Source of the DNA: DMER01 sp003451645
GTDB taxonomy: Bacteria > Pseudomonadota > Alphaproteobacteria > Micropepsales > Micropepsaceae
NCBI GenBank assembly: GCA_031976175.1
Contig: DALYLR010000016.1
Coordinates: 1 to 64,000 of the forward strand
Direction: 5' to 3'
DNA length: 64,000 nt
A program made the position numbers and the translations under genes. Of the stretch, positions 38,814-46,570 are shown one piece after another (positions within the stretch are counted from its first letter, which is position 1; each line of letters opens with the position of its first letter). The notes beneath the pieces were generated by a model. That model saw nothing but the letters and a program-made list of their open reading frames with translations, had not been told where the DNA came from and did no database searches.

Positions 38814-39101
38814 ATGGAGACGGTGAACGGTTATGTCTGCCATAACTGCAGCGATGTGGCGCTGGCCAAGCGCCATATCGATCCAGCGCACCCCAAAGAC
38901 GCCCAAGGTGAGCCTAAGAACCCCGTGGACAAGATCCGTGAAACGCTGAAGACGGAGCGCCAAGAGGCGGTGACCTATGGCGGATCTTTGGCGCAAGTCG
39001 CCGCCCCCGCAGATGCCTTGTCCGTCAGACCTGTTGATCCCTCGCAAGCGCCTGATCGTGTGTTCGGCCGTATTGGCGAACGGCTTGATCTTAGGGCGTG
39101 A
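38814..39101 (+). CDS. Small hypothetical protein with CxxC motif
   Basis: 95 residues from ATG 38814 with GGAGG 4 bases upstream. VCHNCSDVALAKRHIDP at the start holds a CxxC that could bind metal; the rest is a Lys/Asp/Pro-rich region with no family I recognise. The gap to the next gene (39102-39328) holds no visible gene. Confidence 0.55.
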   Translation: METVNGYVCHNCSDVALAKRHIDPAHPKDAQGEPKNPVDKIRETLKTERQEAVTYGGSLAQVAAPADALSVRPVDPSQAPDRVFGRIGERLDLRA

Positions 39102-39328
39102 GTAGCTGAACAAGAACTCAAACGATCTAAAAACGGAACCGCCCGCGCCTCAAGCAAATGCTGCGAGACCTCGTCGTGGCAATTGACGGCTCTTGCTTCG
39201 GTCGGCTTTCGATCACGCTCCATGGACCTGAACGTTAAAACCGATAGAGTTTTAGCAACCCCCTAAACCCCGCCTTATCGCCTGACCGGTTACAAGGGCC
39301 CAGGGTCTGGTCCAGCGGAGGGGTTGCC

Positions 39329-39544
39329 ATGAGCATTTGTTTGTATATGCGGCAGGTGAGTGAGGATGACGTGGCGCGCTTTCGCCGCGATCCAGAGGCC
39401 CTTGAGGCCGCAACGATAGGCACGATGTTTGGAGGCACGCCCTTCCCCGATGATCTGGACCTGGCGTTCAATCCCGACATGCTTGACGGTGTGATGGGCA
39501 AACCGCGCGGGGTCATTGGCTGGATCGGGCAATGGCTGCTTTAG
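39329..39544 (+). pseudogene. DUF1877 (YfbM-like) N-terminal part, ended by an in-frame amber codon
   Basis: 71 residues: MSICLYMRQVSEDDVARFRR is the typical N-terminus of DUF1877 proteins. The frame ends at TAG 39542-39544, and the next codons (CGC TGG ATG) continue in the same frame into the C-terminal half at 39551. Full-length DUF1877 proteins are about 160-170 residues, so one base change (TAG to a sense codon) would restore an intact gene of about 239 codons. Either a recent nonsense mutation, a sequencing error or a gene split that is translated twice. Confidence 0.6.
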
Positions 39545-39550
39545 CGCTGG

Positions 39551-40048
39551 ATGAAACGCTCCTTGCGCAAGCAGCTGGAGCAGTTGAACAAAGTCAAAGC
39601 CGCCTGTGCAGCGCCGCCGGGCAGCGCAGGTGCGGCGGATATTCCCTCTCCCGATGCCATGGTCGATCTGCACAAGAGCTGGCACGTGCTCCACTATCTT
39701 CTGACTGGGACCGCCGATGGCGGCTCTGCCCCGCTTAATTTGCTCATGACTGGGGGCGAAGACATTGGTGACGATGTGGGCTACGGCCCTGCGCGCGTTT
39801 GGAATGCTGCGACCGTCCAGGCTTTTGCTGATGCGGTGCGCGGCCTCTCGGTTGAGGACCTCATGGCGCGCGCCGATTATGCGAGAATGTTAGAGGCGCA
39901 GATCTACTCATGCGACGAAGCTGACGATGACCCGGAGATGGCGCTCATGGAGCTCCAGGAGACGGTCGAGCACTATTTCCCTGCGCTGCAAGCCTTTGTC
40001 ACCAAGGCCGCCAAAGAGCGCGCTTGCGCTCTTGTGTGGATGAGCTAA
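39551..40048 (+). CDS. DUF1877 (YfbM-like) C-terminal part, separated by an amber codon
   Basis: 165 residues from ATG 39551, in the same frame as 39329-39544 and two codons after its TAG. DLHKSWHVLHYLLTGTADGG and VGYGPARVWNAATVQAF fit the DUF1877 core. There is no good ribosome site before ATG 39551, so independent translation is doubtful. It ends against the intergenic repeat and terminator region before mlaC. Confidence 0.6.
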   Translation: MKRSLRKQLEQLNKVKAACAAPPGSAGAADIPSPDAMVDLHKSWHVLHYLLTGTADGGSAPLNLLMTGGEDIGDDVGYGPARVWNAATVQAFADAVRGLSVEDLMARADYARMLEAQIYSCDEADDDPEMALMELQETVEHYFPALQAFVTKAAKERACALVWMS

Positions 40049-40108
40049 AGCGACTTCCGGCGAAGTGGATGCCGGTTCGACGCAAGAAAGCGCGTCAAAA
40101 AAGACCCT
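40047..40108. repeat. Alphaproteobacterial-type intergenic repeat
   Basis: The sequence AGCGACTTCCGGCGAAGTGG, then GCCGGTTCGACGCAAG and a final CTAGAG-type end, resembles the short dispersed element often found between genes in Rhizobiales and other Alphaproteobacteria. It sits between convergent genes. The call rests on recalled resemblance; a second copy is not visible in this window. Confidence 0.4.
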
Positions 40109-40127
40109 AGAGCGCTCCTGGCGCTCT
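40096..40127 (-). terminator. Intrinsic terminator of mlaC
   Basis: AGAGCGC at 40109-40115 pairs with GCGCTCT at 40121-40127 around a 5-base loop. On the minus strand the hairpin starts inside the mlaC stop region and is followed, a few bases on, by a run of six T (A at 40096-40102). A classical Rho-independent terminator. Confidence 0.75.
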
Positions 40128-40749
40128 AACCTCCGGCGCGGATATTGGACGCCTGTTGGCGCAGATTGGCACTGAGTGCTGGGATCTTGCCGCCATTGGC
40201 ACCAAGGAAGCTCGCGAACTGATCGCGTTGCTCAATAGACAGCCACACGCCCGCGACATTGACATCGACAAAGCGATAATTGCCCTCTTGGCCCATCAGC
40301 CGGAAGGCCACTTTGAGAGGCTGAGGATTATTTCCCGCCTCCACGGCATTGACCGTGAAGTCACCGTCCTTGTTCTTGGTTGAACCGGTAACTTTCAACG
40401 TCTGGCCGGCATATTGCTCCAGCCGCTTCTCATAGACAGCGGTCGCATAGTCTTTGAAGGCATCGACAAAATCATTGAGGTCAGCCTCGCTGGCGCCCCG
40501 GCGATAGCTCCCCAAGGTGAAGAGAGCAGAAGTGCGCGTGTCCGCATATTTCAGAAGAAAATCCCGGAAACGCTCATTGCGCGCTTTCACGCCGCCACTC
40601 TTGTCCGCGAGGATCGCGACACCTTGATCAATGAGGCCTTGAGTGAAGACCTCAGGGTTTGCAGCCGAGGAACGGCTAGCGAGAATCAGCATCATGCTTG
40701 CCGCCAAGAGTGCAGGGGCCAAGCGGATAAAGGTGCGAAACAGCGTCAT
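40126..40749 (-). CDS. mlaC: MlaC/Ttg2D-type phospholipid-binding periplasmic protein
   Basis: 207 residues from ATG 40749 (the upstream TTG frame is excluded). Signal peptide about 1-29 (LAPALLAASMMLILASRSSA). FLLKYADTRTSALFTLGSYR, then FVDAFKDYATAVYEKRLEQY, matches the MlaC family, which ferries phospholipids between the outer-membrane MlaA complex and the inner-membrane MlaFEDB transporter. mlaA lies 164 bases upstream on the same strand. The ABC transporter genes are not in the window. Confidence 0.9.
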   Translation of the reverse strand: MTLFRTFIRLAPALLAASMMLILASRSSAANPEVFTQGLIDQGVAILADKSGGVKARNERFRDFLLKYADTRTSALFTLGSYRRGASEADLNDFVDAFKDYATAVYEKRLEQYAGQTLKVTGSTKNKDGDFTVNAVEAGNNPQPLKVAFRLMGQEGNYRFVDVNVAGVWLSIEQRDQFASFLGANGGKIPALSANLRQQASNIRAGG

Positions 40750-40913
40750 GTGAAGTCCCCAAAATGCCGGAGTGAATCTCGTGTGCAGCGCAAACCGCGG
40801 GGGCCTTGCGGCCACGCGTTCTAAACCTTTCGCGCTGCAATTCCCATCCCGACTTTAGGGCCAATTTGCGGCTGTTCAAAGATGCTTTTGCAAATTGGTG
40901 ATGCTGCTCACGA

Positions 40914-41672
40914 TTACCTGATGTTGGCGTCGAACTCAGGCAGGTCGGCGGAGGGCTCGCCATTGTTGATCGCATCTTTTCGGAATTGCCGGTACAGGCT
41001 GCGAACGCTGGCGTAATAATCGATGGAATCGCGCTCAATGGCGTCGAGGGTCTCGATGTTGCGGCTGCGCAAGTCGATGATGTTGATCGCCGTCCGTGCG
41101 AACGGGACCCACTCATAATCGTCGCCCCATGTCACATAGGTCACGGGGTCAAGGCCAATATCGACCAGACGGCCCACGCTGTCGCGCGGGTTGGACGGGC
41201 CCAGCAAAGGGACGTACCAATAGGGACCTTCGTCGACACCCCACACCGCGAGGGTCTGGCCGAAATCTTCGTCGTGGAACGGAAAGCCCCAGTCCGTCGC
41301 CACGTCCCAGATACCCAAGACGCCAAAGGTCGAATTCAGAAGAAATCGCATAACCGTCGTACCGGCTCGGTCGCCTTCGCCTTGCAAGACGTCATTCGCA
41401 AAGACCACCGGACTATCCAGATTGTTCAAGACGTTCCGGACGCGGTCACGGCCATATTGTGGGATAACAGCACGATAGGTGACTGCTGCCGGGCGCAGAA
41501 ATATATCGTCCAAGACCTCATTCAGACCAAAGAACGCCCGGTTGATATCCTCATACGGATCGTTGGCATCCTCTTTGATCTGATCGGGCGTGACGGTGGT
41601 TTGCGCCATCGTTGGCGCCGCGAAGGCCGCCCACGCACCCAACACACTCCCCAACAACAGCGACTTCAACAT
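40914..41672 (-). CDS. mlaA: MlaA (VacJ) family outer-membrane phospholipid-trafficking protein
   Basis: 252 residues. DPYEDINRAFFGLNEVLD (residues about 38-55), YGRDRVRNVLNNLDSP and GPYWYVPLLGPSNPRDSVGR are the MlaA core. The N-terminal signal ends TMAQ with no Cys at the cleavage site, so this copy seems not to be a lipoprotein. MlaA sits in a ring in the outer membrane and removes misplaced phospholipid. Paired with mlaC downstream. Confidence 0.93.
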   Translation of the reverse strand: MLKSLLLGSVLGAWAAFAAPTMAQTTVTPDQIKEDANDPYEDINRAFFGLNEVLDDIFLRPAAVTYRAVIPQYGRDRVRNVLNNLDSPVVFANDVLQGEGDRAGTTVMRFLLNSTFGVLGIWDVATDWGFPFHDEDFGQTLAVWGVDEGPYWYVPLLGPSNPRDSVGRLVDIGLDPVTYVTWGDDYEWVPFARTAINIIDLRSRNIETLDAIERDSIDYYASVRSLYRQFRKDAINNGEPSADLPEFDANIR

Positions 41673-41802
41673 ATGCGTTCTGCCTGCAAACCCGTGACAA
41701 GGTTCTGATATTTGCCCAATGTTTCAGACGAAAACAATCGGAAGCTGTCACCTAGCCCCCATCTTTCCGTCCCCGCACGCATTAAACCATTGATATCCCT
41801 AC

Positions 41803-41830
41803 TGTCCGGTTACGGCGGACACACTTTTTT
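41803..41830 (+). terminator. Hairpin plus T-run in the leader of the methionine operon, possible attenuator
   Basis: TGTCCG at 41803-41808 pairs with CGGACA at 41816-41821, followed by TTTTTT at 41825-41830. It points rightward although no rightward gene ends nearby. In the 317 bp gap between mlaA and the divergent arsR-type gene, it lies 160 bases upstream of the operon start, so it could be a terminator arm of a leader RNA switch. No known riboswitch is recognised. Confidence 0.35.
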
Positions 41831-41936
41831 GGACGCAGTGTGCCGAATTTGTTCACTCACTCGCCTGCTTGGTGCCGAAATGCATCATCGATGCCGCGAG
41901 CCGCGCGCCACAGAACCTGCATCTTGATTGATAACC

Positions 41937-41956
41937 ACATAAGGATATGTTTATGT
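41937..41956. promoter_or_regulatory. 20 bp palindrome, probable operator of the ArsR-type regulator
   Basis: ACATAAGGATATGTTTATGT at 41937-41956 is an imperfect palindrome with perfect ACATAA/TTATGT arms and 8 of 10 positions symmetric. It lies 33 bases upstream of the GTG of the ArsR-methyltransferase gene that heads the metF-metH operon. The pattern fits an ArsR-family operator, and the SahR-type regulators of the methionine cycle are the obvious candidates. Confidence 0.6.
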
Positions 41957-41989
41957 CAGGTGGGTAACCTCTGCTGACGAGGCGTCGCG

Positions 41990-42973
41990 GTGATCGATTT
42001 TGACCAAGTTGTAGACGCATTGAGAGCCGCCGGTGAACCGACGCGGCTGCGGCTGCTCATGCTGTTGGGTCACGCGGAACTTACCGTGAGTGAGCTTGTC
42101 TACATCGTGAAGCAATCGCAGCCTCGCATTAGCCGTCACCTGAAGTTGCTGGCGGATGCGGGTCTCATTGAGCGCAATCGCGAAGGCGCCTGGGTCTTTT
42201 ACCGGGCACAGGAAAGCGGTCCCATCGCTCAACTGAAGGATACGGTGACCAGCATGGCGCTCGCGCGCACGCCCGCCACTGATCGCGATCTGGAGCGCCT
42301 TGAGGACGTTCGCTCCCAGCGCCGTCAGCAGGCGCAGAGCTATTTCGCGGCCAACGCGGCTGAATGGAACCGGCTGCGCTCGCTCCATACCGACGACGCC
42401 GATGTCGAGGCGGCGATGTTGGCTCTCTTGAAGGGGCGCACATTCAAAGAGCATCTGGATATCGGCACTGGCACGGGCCGGGTGCTGGAACTCCTGGCAC
42501 CATTCTGCGAGCGGGGCCTTGGCATCGATATGAGTGGTGAAATGCTTGGCGTCGCGCGGGCTCGCCTTAGCGAGGCGGGATTGCGCCGCACACAGGTCCG
42601 CCTTGCGGATTTGTTCAGCCTCCCCGTTGCCGATGAGACCTGCGATCTCGTCACTGTGCACCAGGTTTTGCATTATTTGGACGATCCCGCCCGTGCGCTG
42701 TCGGAGGCGGCCCGTGCGCTGGCGCCCGGCGGGCTTCTGCTCATTGCCGACTTCGCTCCCCACATGATCGAAAGTCTGCGTACGGACCATCAGCACCGGC
42801 GTCTGGGCTTCGACGCGGCCGAAGTGGAGGGCTGGTTGATGGCGTGCGGCCTGACACTATCGGCGCAGCGCGATTTGCCTGCTGGGCGTCCCGACGGTTT
42901 GACCGTGTCTCTTTGGCTCGCTTCGACACCCGAGCGCGCGTTGCGCCGCCGTCCAATAAAGGTAGTGACATGA
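41990..42973 (+). CDS. ArsR-family regulator fused to a SAM-dependent methyltransferase domain (methionine-cycle regulator)
   Basis: 327 residues, GTG start. N-terminal ArsR winged helix (1-90: RLRLLMLLGHAELTVSELVY, then SQPRISRHLKLLADAGLIE). C-terminal class I methyltransferase (about 145-300) with the SAM motif HLDIGTGTGRVLELL and GIDMSGEMLGVAR. Heads an operon with metF and metH-type genes and overlaps metF by ATGA. Sensing of SAM or SAH through the methyltransferase fold, as in SahR-type regulators, is inferred. A palindrome upstream is probably its operator. Confidence 0.85.
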   Translation: MIDFDQVVDALRAAGEPTRLRLLMLLGHAELTVSELVYIVKQSQPRISRHLKLLADAGLIERNREGAWVFYRAQESGPIAQLKDTVTSMALARTPATDRDLERLEDVRSQRRQQAQSYFAANAAEWNRLRSLHTDDADVEAAMLALLKGRTFKEHLDIGTGTGRVLELLAPFCERGLGIDMSGEMLGVARARLSEAGLRRTQVRLADLFSLPVADETCDLVTVHQVLHYLDDPARALSEAARALAPGGLLLIADFAPHMIESLRTDHQHRRLGFDAAEVEGWLMACGLTLSAQRDLPAGRPDGLTVSLWLASTPERALRRRPIKVVT

Positions 42974-43833
42974 CCCTCAAAGTGAGTTTCGAGTTCTTTC
43001 CACCTAAGACCGCGGACATGGAGGAAACCTTGTGGCGGTCCATCCGCCGTTTGGCGCCGCTCAACCCTTCCTTTGTCTCGGTGACCTATGGCGCGGGCGG
43101 TTCCACGCGGGAGCGTACCCATGCGACAGTCAAGCGGATCGCAGAGGAAACGCAGCTCAAGCCTGCCGCCCACCTCACTTGTGTTGGCGCGACGCGCGCC
43201 GATGTCGATGCGGTCGTGCGCGACTATTGGGAGGCCGGCGTGCGCCACATCGTGGCCCTGCGCGGCGATATGCCGGATATGGGCGCCTATAAGGTGACAC
43301 CAGGCGGCTATGCCACAACCCCGCAATTGATCCAAGGCATTCGCGCGATTGGTGACTTTGAGATTTCGGTCTCCTGCTATCCGGAGAAACATCCTGAGTC
43401 CGCCTCGCTCGATGCCGATTTGCATTTGCTGGAAGAAAAGATCGCGGCTGGCGCCACACGCGCCATCACACAATTCGTCTACGATACCGATGCGCTCTTA
43501 CGCTTTGTCGAGCGGGCTGCGCGGCGCGGCATCCGCGTGCCGATCGTGCCAGGGCTCATGCCTGCCACCAACTTCAAGGGCGTCATGCGTATGGCGCAGC
43601 GCTCTGGCGCTTCGGTTCCCTTATGGCTGCGCGACCGTTTTGAGGGCCTCGACGACGATCTCGAGACCCGCAAGCTGATCGCCGCCACTGTCGCCGCCGA
43701 GCAAGTCGAGCGCTTGCGGCGGGAGGGTCTGACCCAGTTCCACTTTTATACCCTCAACCAAGCGGACCTCACCTTCGCGATTTGCCGCCTGTTGGGCATC
43801 CGCGCGCAGAGCCCCGGGAGTGCCGCACCATGA
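42970..43833 (+). CDS. metF: Methylenetetrahydrofolate reductase MetF
   Basis: 287 residues from ATG 42970. The flavoprotein TIM-barrel motifs KVSFEFFPPKTADMEE, NPSFVSVTYGAGGSTRERT and AHLTCVGATRADVD are clear, as is the C-terminal HFYTLNQADLTFAI. It reduces methylene-THF to methyl-THF for methionine synthesis. Overlaps the regulator gene by ATGA upstream and the metH N-part start downstream (ATGATG), so it is translationally coupled on both sides. Confidence 0.97.
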   Translation: MTLKVSFEFFPPKTADMEETLWRSIRRLAPLNPSFVSVTYGAGGSTRERTHATVKRIAEETQLKPAAHLTCVGATRADVDAVVRDYWEAGVRHIVALRGDMPDMGAYKVTPGGYATTPQLIQGIRAIGDFEISVSCYPEKHPESASLDADLHLLEEKIAAGATRAITQFVYDTDALLRFVERAARRGIRVPIVPGLMPATNFKGVMRMAQRSGASVPLWLRDRFEGLDDDLETRKLIAATVAAEQVERLRREGLTQFHFYTLNQADLTFAICRLLGIRAQSPGSAAP

Positions 43834-44897
43834 TGTCCCGCACCGACCGCATTCGTGCCCTTCACCAAGAGGCCAAGAAGCGCATCCTGATCCTGGATGG
43901 GTCATGGGGCGTGATGATCCAGACCTATCAGCTGCCGGAAGCGGCCTTCCGCGGCGCTCAGTTCGCCAATTGGCCTTCGGACCTCAAGGGCAACAACGAT
44001 CTTCTCTGCCTGACCAAGCCCGAAATCATCACCGAGATCGCCAAGGCCTATCTTGAGGCGGGGGCGGATATTCTGTCCACGAACTCATTCACCGCCACCC
44101 GGATCAGCCAGGCCGATTACGGTCTTGAGGACTATGCAGGCGCGATCACTGCAGCATCGGTAGCGGTGGCCCGCGCTGCGTGCGACGCGCACATGGCGGC
44201 GGAGCCTGGCCGGGTGCGCTGGGTTGCGGGCTCGATCGGGCCGCTCAACCGGGCGCTGTCGATCTCGCCTGACGTCAACGACCCCGGCAAGCGCGCCGTC
44301 ACCTTTGCCGAAGTCTATGACAGTTATCGCGAGCAGGCTTTGGCGCTGCACAAGGGTGGAGCCGATCTCTATTTGATCGAAACCATCTTCGACACGCTGA
44401 ACGCCAAGGCCGCGATCAAGGCCATCCTCGATCTGGAAGATGAGGGTCTGGAGCCTCTGCCGATTTGGTTGTCGGGCACGATCACGGACCGCTCGGGCCG
44501 CACCTTGTCAGGCCAAACGGTCGAAGCCTTTTGGAACTCGATCCGCCATGCCAAGCCCTTCGCAGTCGGTCTAAATTGCGCCCTTGGTGCCGACCTTATG
44601 CGCCCTTACGTGGCGGATTTGGCGCGGATCGCTGACACGCTGATTGCCGCTTATCCCAATGCCGGTCTGCCTAACGAGTTCGGCGCCTATGATGAGGCAC
44701 CGCATCAGACCTGCACGCACTTACATGAGTGGGCCGCAAGCGGACTCGTCAACATTCTGGGCGGCTGCTGCGGGACGACGCCGGACCACATCCGGCATAT
44801 CGCGGACGCGGTAAAAAACGTGCGGCCGCGCCTTCCGCCGCAGCGTCCGCGGGCCTTGCGGCTGTCGGGTTTGGAGCCCTTCGAACTGCTGGCCTAA
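43830..44897 (+). CDS. Methionine synthase, homocysteine-binding N-terminal part (split MetH)
   Basis: 355 residues from ATG 43830. ILILDGSWGVMIQTYQL, then ILSTNSFTATRISQADYGL, are the Hcy-binding barrel. Zinc ligands are Cys in GLNCALGAD and the Cys pair in GGCCGTTPDH. The pterin, cobalamin and SAM-activation domains are absent here and occur in a separate protein at 46567-49251. The split form of MetH is known in Alphaproteobacteria. Coupled to metF by overlap. Confidence 0.92.
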   Translation: MMSRTDRIRALHQEAKKRILILDGSWGVMIQTYQLPEAAFRGAQFANWPSDLKGNNDLLCLTKPEIITEIAKAYLEAGADILSTNSFTATRISQADYGLEDYAGAITAASVAVARAACDAHMAAEPGRVRWVAGSIGPLNRALSISPDVNDPGKRAVTFAEVYDSYREQALALHKGGADLYLIETIFDTLNAKAAIKAILDLEDEGLEPLPIWLSGTITDRSGRTLSGQTVEAFWNSIRHAKPFAVGLNCALGADLMRPYVADLARIADTLIAAYPNAGLPNEFGAYDEAPHQTCTHLHEWAASGLVNILGGCCGTTPDHIRHIADAVKNVRPRLPPQRPRALRLSGLEPFELLA

Positions 44898-44920
44898 TGA
44901 GGGGGGTATATTTAAGGGTA

Positions 44921-44949
44921 TTGACACGGGTTGATGCTAGGGTCATAAG
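44921..44949 (+). promoter_or_regulatory. Candidate promoter of the antitoxin-like/PIN pair
   Basis: TTGACA at 44921-44926 is a consensus -35 element, and CATAAG at 44944-44949 is a fair -10 with 17 bases between. It sits in the 70-base gap after the metH N-part, 19 bases before ATG 44968, and would let the pair be expressed apart from the methionine operon. Confidence 0.45.
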
Positions 44950-44967
44950 AACCCCTGGAGGTACCCC

Positions 44968-45444
44968 ATGGGACTTGTAACCATAAAGGACGATGTCATT
45001 TGGTTCTCGCATCTGTCTGGCGATCCGCCTTTGCTGCATCAGCTGCTATCGCTGCCCGATGGGGGGGGCATCCGGCTGGTGATCGATGGGGTGGAGGGCG
45101 ATTGGGTGCGGATGGCGGCGGGCAAGGATGGGCGGCCCACACTGGGCATCCGGCCCTTGGGCACGATGGTGGATGTATGGCGGGCCTATTACCGGGACCG
45201 CAAGGGACAGAGTGTGGAGATCAACGCGGTGGCCGCGGGCCGGAAGCCGCGCGCGCAATTAAGAGAGGAGGCAGTTATGTTCGTTCGCAATGACACGCGG
45301 ACTCTTTACGAAACCGCCACTCAGGCTGAGCGGGAGGCGGCGTTTCAGGCGCTCATGGATATGGGCAAGTTGGGCTGGCGTTCCGATGGTCCCTACGGTC
45401 CCCGTGACGATCTTTATGACCGCGACAATGACCGCGACGCTTGA
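44968..45444 (+). CDS. Antitoxin-like protein upstream of a PIN-domain gene
   Basis: 158 residues, ATG with GGAGG 6 bases upstream. The segment VDGVEGDWVRMAAGKDGRPT, then GIRPLGTMVDVWR, resembles a small protein type I associate with PIN-toxin loci in Alphaproteobacteria, though I know no characterised member. The 3' end (DDLYDRDNDRDA) overlaps the PIN start by 17 bases. The acidic C-terminus could shield a toxin's active site. Role as antitoxin is inferred from position and overlap. Confidence 0.6.
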   Translation: MGLVTIKDDVIWFSHLSGDPPLLHQLLSLPDGGGIRLVIDGVEGDWVRMAAGKDGRPTLGIRPLGTMVDVWRAYYRDRKGQSVEINAVAAGRKPRAQLREEAVMFVRNDTRTLYETATQAEREAAFQALMDMGKLGWRSDGPYGPRDDLYDRDNDRDA

Positions 45445-45880
45445 CACGAACATCCTCGTCTACGCGGCGGACGTTCGCGACACCGCGAAGAGAGATGCGT
45501 CGGCGCGGATGCTCACCGCATTGACACAGCTCGGCGGGCGCATCGGGGTACAGGCGGTGAGCGAATTTCATGTGGCACTGCGAAAGAAGCTCAAGCGGCC
45601 TGTTTGGGAAGCGTCGCAAGCCGCCCGCAACATCCTCGTGAGTTTTCCGACCTTCGCCTATGTGGAAGCCGACGTTGCTCGAGCCCTCACCGAAGCCGCC
45701 ACTGGGCGATTCAGCTATTGGGACGCACTTTTGTTGAGCGCCGCCGAGCGCCACGGCATCCGCCATTTCATCACCGAAGGCATGGGCGACGGCATGCGCT
45801 TGGGCGCGATCGAGGTGGTGGCCGCGTTCAACGATGGTCAAGTTTCGCCGCGCGCTGCGGCTGTTTTGGGGATCAAGTGA
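45428..45880 (+). CDS. PIN-domain protein, VapC-like RNase toxin
   Basis: 150 residues from ATG 45428 (ATG 45416 would add four). The first acidic residue D6 lies in TATLDTNILVYAADV; the conserved E and D lie in AVSEFHVAL and GRFSYWDALLLSAAE. Typical single PIN domain of VapC-type endoribonucleases that cleave tRNA or rRNA. Overlaps the antitoxin-like gene by 17 bases. Its position inside the split metH operon is unusual. Confidence 0.85.
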   Translation: MTATLDTNILVYAADVRDTAKRDASARMLTALTQLGGRIGVQAVSEFHVALRKKLKRPVWEASQAARNILVSFPTFAYVEADVARALTEAATGRFSYWDALLLSAAERHGIRHFITEGMGDGMRLGAIEVVAAFNDGQVSPRAAAVLGIK

Positions 45881-45883
45881 ACC

Positions 45884-46570
45884 ATGGCCATCGATTTCGA
45901 CAATCAACCGGACCTCGTCGCCAATTATGAGCGCGGACCGCGCTGGTTCATCCCCGGCTATGACGCCATTCACACCATGGCGGCTGCGCTCTTGCGGAAC
46001 AGGATCGGACAAACGGGCCGTATTTTGGTGCTTGGGGCTGGTGGCGGTTTTGAAATCACTGCCATGGCCAGGCATGGCGCGTGGCACTTCACCGGCGTCG
46101 ACCCGTCGGAGCAAATGTTGGCCCTTGCACGACGCATCCTCGCGCGCGACGGCGTGCCCGCGAGCCGCTTTGAGCTCATAAGCGGGTATATCCCCGATGC
46201 GCCGCGTGGTGCCTTCGATGCTGCGACCTGTTTCCTGACCATGCATTTCGTCAAGGATGATGGGGCCAAGGCCCAGGCGTTTCAGCATATCCACGCGTGT
46301 CTCAGGCCGGGTGCGCCATTCCTCTTTGTTGACGGGTGTGCTGACATGGCCTCACCAAACTTCGCGCGGCAACTCGCCGACTATGCTGAGTTTGCAAGGC
46401 TCCAGGGCGCCCCGGAAGATATCATCACCATGGCCCTTGAAATGAACAGAAGCAGCCTGAATTTTGTAACGGCTGAGCGCAATCTTGCCCTCATGTCGGA
46501 CGCCGGTTTTTCAGACATTACCCTCTTTACCGCGGGAACACTCTTCCGAGGATGGATCGCACGCGCATGA
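45884..46570 (+). CDS. Class I SAM-dependent methyltransferase
   Basis: 228 residues. ILVLGAGGGFEITAMARHGA (SAM motif I) and TGVDPSEQMLALARRIL are clear. The substrate is unknown. It starts three bases past the PIN stop and overlaps the metH C-part start by ATGA, so it belongs to the operon. Its placement next to methionine synthase suggests a SAM-linked role, but that is inference. Confidence 0.85.
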   Translation: MAIDFDNQPDLVANYERGPRWFIPGYDAIHTMAAALLRNRIGQTGRILVLGAGGGFEITAMARHGAWHFTGVDPSEQMLALARRILARDGVPASRFELISGYIPDAPRGAFDAATCFLTMHFVKDDGAKAQAFQHIHACLRPGAPFLFVDGCADMASPNFARQLADYAEFARLQGAPEDIITMALEMNRSSLNFVTAERNLALMSDAGFSDITLFTAGTLFRGWIARA

